DNA of 64,000 nt from Parapristionchus giblindavisi (Eukaryota > Nematoda > Chromadorea > Rhabditida > Diplogasteridae), in assembly GCA_943737045.1 (NCBI GenBank), contig CALSFV010000236.1:281001-345000 (forward strand), in the 5' to 3' direction. Below are positions 23,292 through 34,738 of this stretch, one piece after another. The translations under genes were made by a program, and so were the position numbers. The notes under the pieces were generated by a model, which was given only the letters and a program-made list of their open reading frames with translations, was not told the DNA's origin and ran no database searches. Numbering within the stretch: position 1 is the first letter of the stretch; every line of letters begins with the position of its first letter.

Positions 23292-24190
23292 CAGGGTGGG
23301 GATTAATTATTGTAACACCGTAAAAACGGAATTTTTTTTTCCAAAAAAAATTTTGCTCCGCTCAAATATTTACCAGATAATCCTCAATCATCTAGGAATA
23401 CAATAAAACAATCATTGCTCGATTCTTCCTCCATTGGTCTTGATGACGTCCTTGAGACGGGAGGGGTACGACTCTCTCACTGTACGCAGGTAGGTGGTGT
23501 TCATCTTCGACCACTCCTTTTCCAAGGATTTCTTCAGGGACTACAGCTTTGGGTGGGGAGTAGTGCAGGACCTATCCTCCAAGGTGCCCCAAGCTGAATA
23601 GACCAGGGGCTGAGGTCGGGCTAGGAGGCAGCCAATAATCTCCTCGGATGAATTCGGAAAACTGTTCCTTCCGCCACGTCTTAACGATCTTTGCCTTATA
23701 AACTGGCGTTCCATCCTGCTCGGAGGTCCACGAGCAGTTTCCGACGTGGGAACGGATTCAGGGGTGCTATGCGTCCTTGACTATTTTCCCTTCACAAAAA
23801 ACCATTAGGGAGGTGGAAATCCCTGCCCAAACCATTAGTTTTTAGGGTTTGGAGGTGGTATGGACAATCCGACCATTGCAGTTAGCAACCTGGGGGTCCG
23901 TAGTAAGCACTCGGTGACTCTGGGGGTTATAGGCGGCTTGCACGATGAACAGATTCTGATCGGAGAACATGATCATAAGGGTCTGCCCTACCTGCTTACA
24001 GTGAGAGATCCGTACCCCTCCCGTCTCAAGGACGTCATCAAGACCAATGGAGGCAAAATCGGGCAATGATTGTTTTATTGTGTTCCTAGATGATTGAAGA
24101 TTATCGGGTAAATATTTGAACGGAACTCGATTTTTTTGAAAAAAAGATATTCCGTTTTTTACGGTGTGACAATAATTAATCCCCACCCTG
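23292..24190 (-). mobile_element. Mariner-like element with decayed transposase and duplicated inverted end
   Basis: TIR CAGGGTGGGGATTAATTATT at both ends, with TA at 23290-23291 (right-hand copy changed to CA). The minus strand encodes fragments typical of mariner-family transposases (a FSD(Q)xLF..Q block, then VWAGI- and PSRLKD-like pieces), with stops and frameshifts, so it is non-functional. The coding segment for the C-terminus occurs twice, in opposite orientation near each end (about 23415-23475 and 23995-24065), making the arms about 180 bp long. Confidence 0.75.
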
Positions 24191-24307
24191 CATAACTTAT
24201 AAGGTAAGATATATCCATCAACGTCTCTACAACAATCCCTGTTTCTACTGTGCGCATAAATGAGCATGTCAATAAATCCTTTGACACACACACTTATTTA
24301 CTTCTCG

Positions 24308-26630
24308 TTAACAAATGTCACATATGTTGGACGTATGGTAGGGGAAATAAATATTTAAAAATCTAACCTCGGTCTTACATTCAGGGAGAATTCCCCATAT
24401 GAAATAAATCCTCCCGTTGAGACTCTCTCGTAGCTTCTCCTTGTAGAAGACTTTGTTCATAGACAGACAGTTTCTTATCGCTTTCTTCCACTTTGACGGA
24501 GCTCTGGTGTTAGCGAAGTGGGGCCACTGCGTTCTGCAAATGATAATTGAAAAAAAAAACGTAAATAAGGATAAAAGAATCTGCTCAAAAGTAAAAGAAA
24601 AGTAAAAGGGTCGAAATAGTGCGTAAAACGGGGCGAGTTTTCTAATCTTTTCTTTTCTTTTCGTGGCTTCTGAACGGAGCATTAAAGGTCGAACATACGT
24701 TATGAAGTCGTAGATGCCACGGACTTGAAGACGACAATTCGGACTGTTCTCGAGGGCCAATAGGGTCAACGTTAAGTAGGTAAACGGTGGTTTCTCGTAG
24801 TTCTTTATCTCATTTTGTAGGTCGATCGACTTCTGAAAATATGAGTTCATAGTATGACGTTCCCACCGTTTCTCGTCACTGCACAATCGATTTAAAAAAA
24901 ATTTATATCACAATTAGTGCACCCTCGCGTATCGTTCTTTCAGAGAATAATATCTACGAATCATGCAAATTGGAAGGAAATGATTTTTCGTGTCCGGTTA
25001 CGTAACAATAAGTACATAAATAGCCGTAACGCAAACACAGCCTTGTATTAAAACAAAAGATGCAGAACAATTTCGTACTGGTCTGAGAGGCGGAAGGAGC
25101 TGTCCCATAGGGCGATGAGAATCAGATTCCTCTCGAGGTCCACTGAACTCGTCGTGCTCCAAGTACTCTTCGTGTTGTAGGGATGGTGTTGGGTATCGAT
25201 GAGTTCGAGACTGAAAATAATATTTGATAATATATTAAGAGGCATGTTCTCTAACACTCGATCATATTAGACCACCCCCAGACGCGTGCGCTAGATTTGA
25301 GAACTGTGGGTCCATACTTGGGTGTTAAGAGTGTCACCGGCACTTATTCCACAAAAAAAAAGAAAATTCATAAAATTCAATTTGAGTGCCTACTTTCACG
25401 GTAAATTTCTGAATTATTGCAGTTTGTCGACTCGAATGCTGCGACAATGAGCAAATGACAATGACAATGTGAAGTTTCATGATAAGTTAACATAGTAGAA
25501 CTGAAATCCCGGCATTCGGCTCACTTTTGAAAAATCGATTTCCATGTCCCAGGGGTCATGGTAAAAAAATGAATTTTCCGAAATCAACGATTTTCATATT
25601 GATTGCAAAGCACTAAGCCCACCCTGTAAATAGCCGTATCGCAAACACATCGGCCTTGTATTAAAACAAAAGATGCAGAACAATTTCGTACTGGTCTGAG
25701 AGGCGGAAGGAGTTGTCCCATAGGCCGATGAGAATCAGATTCTTCCCAAGATCCACTGAGCACGTCCTGCTCCAAGTACTCTTCGTTTGGTGGAGCTGGA
25801 GTAGAGTATCGATGAGTACCAGACTGAAAATATTATTGATCATTGTTTTGAATGATTCCTGCTCTCTGTCTTTCTCTGAATACAAAAAGTAATGGCACAT
25901 TTGTTGGTACATCCCAATTTGAGTGAATCAAACGAGATCTGGTGCGTTCATTTGAAGGAATAAAATATTATTATTATTTTTATTATTATTATTATCTAGT
26001 GATGAACGTTCATCATCGAAATAAGAGAAAAGCGATTTCAATCGCGAAAGTGACATAAAGTGTTACAAGTGGAAGAATAAATATGCAATATATGAGGACA
26101 AGGCGAAAAAGATTGTGTTAAATAACAGCAAATTGTTCACCTTCGCGGTTACATTTCCTTCCGAGGTGGGATGCTCGAGCTTTCTGGTAAGCTGAGTCGT
26201 TGGCTTCTCCTGTAGTGGTAGCTCACCCTCGACAATAGCCTGGATACCACATCATGAATTCACCGTATAACATAATATCATAACATAACATAATTTATCA
26301 GGGATCGCATAGTTGCGCTGATCAGACTTATTAACCGTATGCACAGCAGTATTCAAAATGAAGAAAAGGTTGTGGGCACTCCTTCGGTTTCTGGCCACCG
26401 ATCGAAAAAGATTGAAATGGGGCTGGGGTGATGGGGGTGGGGTGGCCAGAAACCGAAGAAGTGCCAGACTGTGTATACAAGTTTAAATCTCAAGAACGAA
26501 ATCGCTGTTTTTGTTATTCATAAATAAAAGAAAAAAAGTTGTCTTTTACCAAAATCAATTCCGGGTTAGGCATGGATTCGGATAGATAGTGTCGATGTTT
26601 CTCGATTACTTCTCTGATTGACCGAAATAT
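24308..26630 (-). CDS. Forkhead-domain protein, array unit E
   Basis: Exons alpha 26630-26550, beta 26239-26141, Ser/Pro copy 1 25823-25692, Ser/Pro copy 2 25210-25079, forkhead-1 24832-24699, forkhead-2 24533-24308. Every exon is open and in phase, whichever Ser/Pro copy (or both) is used; with one copy the product is 223 codons from alpha. Forkhead: NYEKPPFTYLTLTLLALENS, RGIYDFIT, TQWPHFANTRAPSKW, AIRNCLSMNKVFYK, IWGILPEC, ending NICDIC. This is the copy closest to a canonical W..(S/A)IR..LS.N..F helix. Start upstream of alpha not found. Confidence 0.65.
25262..25628. mobile_element. Mariner-like fragment between duplicated Ser/Pro exons
   Basis: Related to 5508-5870. The right end CTAAGCCCACCCTG abuts TA. 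It separates the two Ser/Pro exon copies of unit E, so the exon duplication and this insertion may be linked. Confidence 0.45.
25968..25996. repeat. (ATT)n microsatellite
   Basis: Imperfect tandem ATT between the beta and Ser/Pro exons of unit E. Confidence 0.9.
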
Positions 26631-26961
26631 CTGTGGAGAAAAATCCTTTTTTTCCTCAAATATATGCCAGATCACACTGTTTTTTTTTCTTGATATAATG
26701 TGACTAACAGTAACAGTAATTAAAAGCCACAAATTGCTTTGGTGACATCTTTTCAACCAGCAAGAAGTGATTTACATTCATGACGCATTGCCCTATCAAA
26801 TATATAACTTCCCAGGTATATAAATTATAAGGAAAGATATATAATATAACTTTCTTCCATCAACGTCTCTACAACAATCACTGCTCCTACTGTACGCATG
26901 CCTTCTACTGTAAGTATAAATGAGCATATCAATAAATCCAATGACACGCATACTCATTTAC

Positions 26962-28094
26962 TTAACAAATGTCACATATTTTGAATGTATGGTAGGTAAA
27001 ACAAATATTTAAAAATCTAACCTCGGTCTTACATTCAGGGAGAATTCCCCATATGCGATTTCTCATGTTGTGAAGACTCTCATGTCGCTTCTCCTGGTAG
27101 AAAGCTTTGTTCACACACAGACAGTTTCTTACCCCTCTCTTCCACTTTGACGGAGCTCTGGGGCTAGCGAAGTAGGGCCACTGCGTTCTGCAAATGATAA
27201 TTGAAAAAAACGTAAATAAGGATAAAGGAATGTGCTCAAAAGTAAAAGAAAAGTAAAAGGGACGAAATAGTCTCCGCTTTTCTTTTTTTCGTAGCTTCTG
27301 AACGGAGCATTAAAGGGCGAACATACTTTATGAAGTCGTAGATACCACGTGCTTGAAGACGACAATTCGGACTGTTCTCGAGGGCCAATAGGGTCAGCAT
27401 TACATAGGTAAATGGTGGTTTCTCGTAGTTCTTTATCTCCTGTTGTACTTCGATCGTCTTCTGAAAATATGAGTTTATACAAGCAACAGCGTGACCTTCC
27501 GTCACAGTCTTATCTTCTTTGAACTATCAATTTATGCAAAATTTTTATCAACTTTTTTTAAATTGTCATTGTTATATAAAGTTATGCCAAAATTAATGCA
27601 CTCTCGCTGGTTCGGCTTTCAAAGAATTATGAAAAAAAGTAAATCAGTTCAAAAAAAGATGAAAATATTTCGTACTTGTCTGAAAGGCGGAAGGAGCTGT
27701 CCCATAGGTCGATGAGAATCAGATTCCTCTCGAGGTCCAATGAACTCGTCCTGAACCAAGCACTCTTCGTGTGGTGGAGATGTAGTAGAGTATCGATCGG
27801 TTACAGACTGTAAATAGTATTGATTATTGTTTATTATTATTACTGCACTCTGGCTGCACAATCCCACTTTCCCTGACAATGAGTTTGAGAAGTAATGGCA
27901 CAGCGGAAGGTACAAAAATCTTATTTGCATGAATACGACGGAAGACCTTTCTCAAACGTAAATGAATAGGTAATGTGGCATGTCCATAAATATACCTCCG
28001 TTGATACATTCACTCTATCGAAGTCGAGATTGTAGTATTTATTGTGAAGATCACAATCCTGATACTGATGAATTGATGAAAACCCGAAATTCAT
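26962..28094 (-). CDS. Forkhead-domain protein, array unit F
   Basis: Exons 28094-27996, 27807-27676, 27460-27327 and 27187-26962 give an exact 196-codon frame plus stop. The ATG of MNFGFSSIHQYQDCDL follows TTTTCAGCG (possible spliced-leader site). Residues 34-77 are Ser/Pro/Glu-rich. The forkhead spans about 88-170: KPPF at 91-94, RGIYDFIK, split codon, TQWPYF, W137, recognition helix VRNCLCVNKAF (141-151), wing IWGILPE. Family length for the DNA-binding domain is about normal, but the protein is short overall. It is upstream of units E to C', all on the same strand, and is the most complete model in the array. Confidence 0.75.
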
Positions 28095-28642
28095 CGCTGA
28101 AAATGCATTATTTTAAACGCCAATGCATGACAAAGCTGATCAACATCAAGAGAATGGATCAGTAGATATGAAACTAATATGAACAAAGAAATATGTAAAG
28201 AAAAGCGAAAATAATAAACGTTTCTTCAAGGCACATGCTAATTAGACTCTCCATATTGGCAATACTCTCTCGTAGACCATGAAAGCGAGATAGTGTGGCT
28301 AGAGGGGACAATTTCAGATTAGCACGAGGTGTTAAAGTGTGTTGAAAGATTGGACAGGTTAGAAAGGCGCGATCAATAGCATGACTCTTCCGTGTCTAGA
28401 CATAGGAAGGGGTCATTGATTGGGTCAACAGTTGGATTGACAAGATCAGCCAGAGGGCGCGATGTCGTTTCCTAAAGATTCCCTATAATTCCTTCCGTTT
28501 TTATGGTGTCATCTCTACGAAATCAGTACAATACGGGGGATTACGATAGATTACATTTACATTGATCAATACATTAATGGAAGTCGATGACAATGAAAGT
28601 ACCCGCCGGACTGCTTCCTAATACGCGATATTGACTAACATA

Positions 28643-28737
28643 TATCGTACATCGAAAAATTGTTGGATCATGATTCGTTTGAACCATTCTGAATGGTTCA
28701 AACGAATCATGATCCTATAATTTTTCGATGTACGATA
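28643..28737. repeat. 95-bp near-perfect hairpin
   Basis: Arms TATCGTACATCGAAAAATTG... and complement, about 47 bp each, with essentially no loop. It lies between unit F and the 28.9-kb element. Confidence 0.85.
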
Positions 28738-28909
28738 CTCTGACTTCTCTATTCCGATGTCTGATTAATATACGCCTTCCCTTGTCTTGGTTAAGATTAT
28801 TTTCCATCAATACTTCATTTAATGTCTGAGTCAGCTTAATTGTAAGAGTACATCCACGCATTATCTCTCCACATGTCACATGTACAAGTTGTACAAGTTT
28901 AGCAATTTA

Positions 28910-30900
28910 CAGTATAGGTCAAAAGTCATGGGACACTTTTTCATTTTTTTATAACTTTTGATCCAGGAAAGCAATCAAGCTCATTTTTTGAGACAATGTA
29001 CAGAATTTATCAAGGAATAATACCATGATGTGTTGGTGTAATTAAATTAGTTCACTGATGCGTAGTGATGACGCAACCGAAGTACACTTCTTTTGAAAAT
29101 TCCCATTTCTTTAGTGAAAAGCCCTGCTCTTCAGGAACACTGTGAGAGTGGAGACCCCCACTAGGGCTGTACAGTCAAACAATCCGGAATGGCTCCGACT
29201 CCGATTTCAAGCTGTAGCAGGGTCACAACTTTGACCCCCAAAATTTATAACTCAGCTTCTAGATGTGCTAACAACCCGTTCTAAGTGCTGAAATGATGCT
29301 AGTGGCGAGTAAAGTTTATCCCCAGATTACGGTAGTCATGGCTCGCCATTTGCCCTCAGGGCATAAAATAAATTTTTTTTGGGGAGGACCGATTTTGATA
29401 CCCTACCATTCAGAGGGCGGGTCATCCTAAAATTATGGTTCCTGTGCAAGCAGCTTTGTAATGTATCATATATGTATTTCCCTTATTTTGGTTAAGTTCA
29501 GATTCCTTTCAGACCCGCAGCAAACGCTCTGCTGAGATCTACTCGGTTGTAGCTACTAAAGATCAAAATACAAAGATCAAAGATCAAAGTTCAGAAATAG
29601 TGCAAAAACTTTTATGAACATCTCTAACATACATTGGTGCTTTGCAAATAAGAGATTTCATCAATAGAGGCCCAGGCTCTGGTATTTTGCCACTTAAAGT
29701 CTACTTAAAGGTGGTGTCCGGGGAATATTTTCGTGAACAAACTGTGAAGACAGAACGATAGCCAAAGTTATTCTGCATACCTTACATAAATTAGTTTATG
29801 CTAATTTAGCTTATTGATCGCCAGAATCGTGAGTGAATCATGCTTGATGTACAGGCAAAGGCGCGAAATTTTGAAAATAAGAAAGTTCGGCAATAGGTTT
29901 CGAACCCGCGACGTTGCGCTTGCTAGACAGCGCCTTTACCACCACACCAAGGGATGCACGAATGGAAGTTCTAATTTCTCTCATATCATTTAGCCCTTGA
30001 ATAGCCGATATGTTATATATTTGCATAGCATTCGAGGGCCTCCATCTTTAAACTACGTCACAGACTTTAAGTAGACTTTAAGTAAACTTTAAGTGAAAGA
30101 ACATTTGACGAAATGCATTACAGTATACCACACCACTTTAAGTAGACTTACGTCTCACTTTAAGTTTACTTAAAGTCTACTTAAAGTGGGAAAGTTTAAG
30201 TTGACTTTAAGTGGCAAAATACCAGAGGGGATGAGAGCAGTGAGAGAGAAAGCACAAGAGCGCGCACCGAATAGACCTCAGCATAAATTTTGCTACGGGT
30301 CTGAAAGGAATCGGAACTAAACCAAAATAAGGGAAATAAATATATGATACATTACAAAGCTGCTTGAACAGGAACCATAATTTTAGAAGACCCGCCCTCT
30401 GAACGGTAGGGTCTCAAAATCGGTCCTCCCCAAAAAAATTTATTTTATGCCCTGAGGGCAAATGGCGAGCCATGACTACCGTAATCTGGGGATAAACATT
30501 ACTCGCCACTAGCATCATTTCAGCACTTAGAACGAGTCGTTAGCACATCTAGAAGCTGAGTTGTAAATTTTCGGGGTCCAAGTTGCGACCCTGCTGCAGC
30601 CTGAAATCGGAGTCGGAGCCATTCCGGATTGTGTGACTGTGCAGCCCTAGTGTGTGTCTCCACTCTCACAATGCTTCAGAAGAACAGGACTTTTCACTAA
30701 AGAAATAAAAATTTTCAAAAAAGTGTACCTCGATTGCGTCATCACTACGCAGCAGTGAACTGATTTAATTACACTACCACATCATGGTTGTATTCCTTGA
30801 TAAATTCTGTACATTGCCTCAAAAGATCAGCTTGATTGCTTTCCTGGTTCAAAAGTTATAAAAAAATGAAAAAGTGTCCCATGACTTTTGACCTATACTG
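28910..30900. mobile_element. TA-flanked long-inverted-repeat element, TIR CAGTATAGGTCAAAAGTCAT
   Basis: 1,991 bp with arms of about 620 bp (28910-29540, 30285-30900), flanked by TA. The paralogous block (near 11358) has the empty site ...GCTACATAAATG. Tc1/mariner-like by TSD; no transposase. The centre holds repeated TTAAGTCTACTTAAAGT motifs and a nested TTAA element. Confidence 0.85.
29709..30047. mobile_element. Nested TTAA element carrying a tRNA-like segment
   Basis: TIR AGGTGGTGTCC... / ...GGCCTCCATCT, flanked by TTAA (29705-29708, 30048-30051). On the minus strand 29953-29885 resembles a tRNA: A-box-like TGGTGGTAAAGGCG and B-box GGGTTCGAAACC. No full cloverleaf could be drawn, so it is a tRNA-derived segment rather than a gene. 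Confidence 0.65.
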
Positions 30901-31092
30901 TACATAAATGTCATTTTGTTAGATCCTCTATCGATTTATGATATTACCCTATGATGTCATAGAATTGTGACATAATAATTTATATGTACTTTTGATACAT
31001 TTTATTGCATTAAAGTTTCGCATTGAAACCACACAGAGATGAAAGATACAAGAACATTCGAATAGAGCCAAATCTCATTTATCGGAAGTGAT

Positions 31093-32863
31093 TCAGACGG
31101 AGAATGGACCACGGCTGATGGAGATGTCATCTATGCCTGATCGAGGTCCACGAGAACTGGTCCAGTCGGTGCCCACAGCGTGCTGCACCTGTAAAGACAA
31201 TTTAGAGATAATTTGCTACTGCACTCTAATAAGGGAGTGAGAAAGTTTGAATAGATCCAGAGATATTTATAAAAAATGCGGTAAATATTTTTTAAAATAC
31301 TTTGTTGTTCTTATCGAGAATGAGTAGGCTGCTTCCATCGAGGTTTCGATCGATATAGATCTGAATACGGTAGAAATGAGCAATGATAACCAATGAGAAG
31401 GTACGGTACCGATTCTCCAGAGAACATCTTGAGGTGCATCACACGGGACTGAAAAGATTTCATTAATTTGAAAAAAAGCTGGTCTAGCTGACAAGATGAT
31501 TATGATTTTTCATAAGGATATATGTAACACATCGTAATTTTTCTACCATATCGGGCCTCTTAAGGATAGTGAGAGTAGATCCATCATTTTGCTTGTACAC
31601 CTCGACGGAGTCATCCTGAAATGAATTACGTATTAAGATGATGGAATCATCAAATCGATTGATTTTATCTTGTAGAACAATGAAATAAATTATTTCTTAA
31701 ATTGTTTTTTACTAATTGATTTACCTCATTAGCGTGCATGGACGGGCAGACTTCTGAGAACTTGCTCATACCAACGGACGTCTCCTGGAGAATCAATAGC
31801 GATATTTGATCTTTGATCTTTGATCGAATGAAATACTTGCCTACTATGGTTTGCGCAGAACAGAGAAATAACGCGTGCAAGAGAGAAAGTGTGTAAAGAA
31901 ATATGCAAAGTTCATAGGCAAGGGACTAACCGAAGCAGATCTTATGGAGTGCTTGTCACCCATGGTGCTGGTGGCTACTGTTGATGAAGTGAGACGAGTG
32001 GGAAGATCAGCGATCTGAATTTGCATAAATTCACACTCGAGCTGATTTTAAACAATCCGCTCTGGCCACACTCTCTCGCTCTCTTTGTCCTACATATAAA
32101 GGGAAGAAATCTTTTGTCATACCGTGGAGGTAACCGTGGATGTAGTCAGATGAGTGGATAGATCAGAGATCTGAATTTGATTTAAAAGTAGACAAACTCT
32201 TGTGAAATACCGCAATACACTCCAGAAATATTTTTTTGAAATTTTCTGGCGCGTATTTAAAAAAATCAGAGCTTTTCAATGTATTTTTTTTGAATATACC
32301 AATAATATTTTGCTATTGAAACGATCTTTCCACCATGAAAAGGTGATTTGTTAGCTGACAATAAATCTGGATTGCGAAATCAAAAGTCCCTCCCCTTGCA
32401 GGAGTACAAATTCAGTCTGGCGTCAAGGGATTCGAACTCATTTCATGGATCGTGTGCGTTGTTAGCATTATTTTGTGGCATCTTATGATTGTCTGAGCTA
32501 CAAACCGATGAAGATCTTGTGACCGTACCACCTACGAAAGTAGATGTCGTGAGTCGTGTGGGGAGATCATCAGCCTGCATTTGCATAATCTAACATCATA
32601 TTATAGTAAAATCGCAATAAATTCCATATTTTCTATATATTGGCACGGCAACACCAAACGTGTTAACGTCTACATCAACAGAAATCGATACAATTGTTTC
32701 TCCGGCTGAGGATGATGAAGTCGATGTAGTCTGAAATTAAAGATCAAAGATCAAATGACAACAATCGAAGCTCGAAGATGGAGAACCAAAGATCAGAGAT
32801 CAAAGATGTTACCGTTGTTGTTTGAGAACGTCTGTTGGCAGGACGTCGATGGCGGGGCAACAT
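31093..32863 (-). CDS. ST2: nine-exon Ser/Thr-rich protein, paralog of ST1
   Basis: Exons 32863-32813, 32730-32692, 32574-32506, 32170-32123, 32014-31931, 31784-31725, 31615-31547, 31448-31410, 31188-31093. Each exon has the same length as in ST1 (51, 39, 69, 48, 84, 60, 69, 39, 96 nt); 184 codons. Substitutions between copies (for example ISDLSTHLTTST for ISDLPTCLITST) never break the frame, so selection on coding is likely. Function unknown. It lies upstream of unit F as ST1 lies upstream of unit B. Confidence 0.6.
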
Positions 32864-33199
32864 CGTCGAAGGCAAGAGAGCAGACGATTGGAGGGAACCG
32901 CTCTGGAGATGGAAAGATAAGAAAATGAAATGGTTGAGATGAGGACTTTATATATATTGTGTATATGTAAATTTCATTCTCTCTTAACAATGTTACTTGA
33001 ATTATTCACAATGAGCTGTGGAAAAGTGCAAAAAAATGATGATTCGTCCTTGTGTTATGGTGTCGTCTCTACGAAATCGATACAATGGGGTTATGAGCGT
33101 AGATTACATTTACATTGAACAATGCATTAATGTAAGCAGCGCCAGATGAAAATGAAAGTACCCGTAGTGTTTCCTAATACGCGATATTGACCAGAGTTG

Positions 33200-34738
33200 G
33201 TGACAACGGGAGAGAAATCATTACTGAATATTACTATATTATTGCGTTTGCAACCTGCAAAATAAAAAAAAGAACTTATCATGAATTATTAGTTATCCAT
33301 TAACTACTATTAAAATATACTATGTTCTTGAAAAGTTGCAAGAAGACTGTTTAAAGTTGCAAAAGAAAACTAACGAAGAGTCACGTTAGTACTTGTTGAT
33401 CTTTCCACTCAAAATGTTTTTCGTGAGAAAAGGCAGTGTAAGCTTCTCTTGGTTATAGATGCGGATCTGTAGCTTGCTAAAAGTATGTCAGTGTCTCAAA
33501 GTGCACGGAGAAACAGACGAAAGCAATCCGTTGTGTTGGTGTATCAATTGAATTACCATACTCAACAACTATAATCTTATTATTCATTATAGCGCATTGA
33601 AGCCGCTTGACAGAATTTCTTTTGATGGGTCTTCTACTACTTTTCTGAGAACTTATACTTTACAACCTCATCGTGGCCACAAACTTTGATCCTTTTATAG
33701 TTTGAGGTTATAAGTGAGATAAAACTCAAGCAATTAAACCCGAACATTTGAATGATTGACGACGATTACATTTAAAAGACAGGGATAAATCATTGATACA
33801 AAATTTCCAAGCTCAAATTATTTATTGGTATACTCTCTTTTAAAATTTTACTTTTTTATGGAATTTCGATTCAATTCACCTATGTGGATTTTCGAATTAA
33901 TCATCACAAGCTATATACTGTATAGAGGGGATACAATTCCCTTCTATTTTGAAGGAAAAAGGGCGCCATGAACTCCTTGGCATAATCGTGCTTATTTCCG
34001 ACATGGTCTGCACCGGGTGACTTTAGGTAAGCAAGAGCATACTGTGATAGCAGCAAGAGTATTGCGAGCAAGAGTATTAGAACAGTTTAGCTGGGAGTTT
34101 GTTTACCGTTTCAGCTTTCCCGCGTCTTTTAAATATAATCATCTAATCATTAAGATGTTTGTGCATAATCTCTCCCGTTTATCTCACTTACCTACAAATA
34201 GCGACAGACTATAAAACAATCAAACTGTGTGCTCATGATGTGCTAGTAACGAAGAAATTGCCATGATCTGAACTTCGCATGTCCTGCATGGCATGTATTT
34301 AATTAGTATTAAACACAATGTACGTAGATAATATGCATGTACGGTTTTGATATAGTTTTCTTTCCGAGAGGGTGTCTTAAATTTAGCTAATTTTGATCAA
34401 AATCAAAATAAATCAAGTTAATCACATAGTAAAACTTTATTTCCGTCCATTCTCACGACTTTTCAATGATCGTGGTTCTATCTCTCGAGACTCTTTCGCG
34501 CAGCTATTCGCCCCCGTGAGAAGATCGCACTGCTCCCACTACAATCCTTTAAGTCTTTTTTCATTCATTCAGCTGTTAAAGAGTACTGAGGTTTTTGCAC
34601 TCACTCATTGTTAGAGCAACACAAATTGTCGCGTATTTTTTTGATTTATTGATTATTCTTTTACTTGCTGAAACACATTTATGATGTATGATAAATAATT
34701 GTTTATGTGATTTTAGAGAGCGAAATATCCACTGCAAC
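33200..34738. other. Intergenic, nothing recognised
   Basis: AT-rich sequence between the array and the Srsx gene. The first part (to about 33200) is the end of a segment repeated near 11030 and 28500. I see no convincing exon, RNA or TIR element in the rest. Confidence 0.5.

Noticed and set aside
29885..29953. Functional tRNA
   Set aside because: B box is good but acceptor and anticodon stems do not pair convincingly; it lies in a mobile element.
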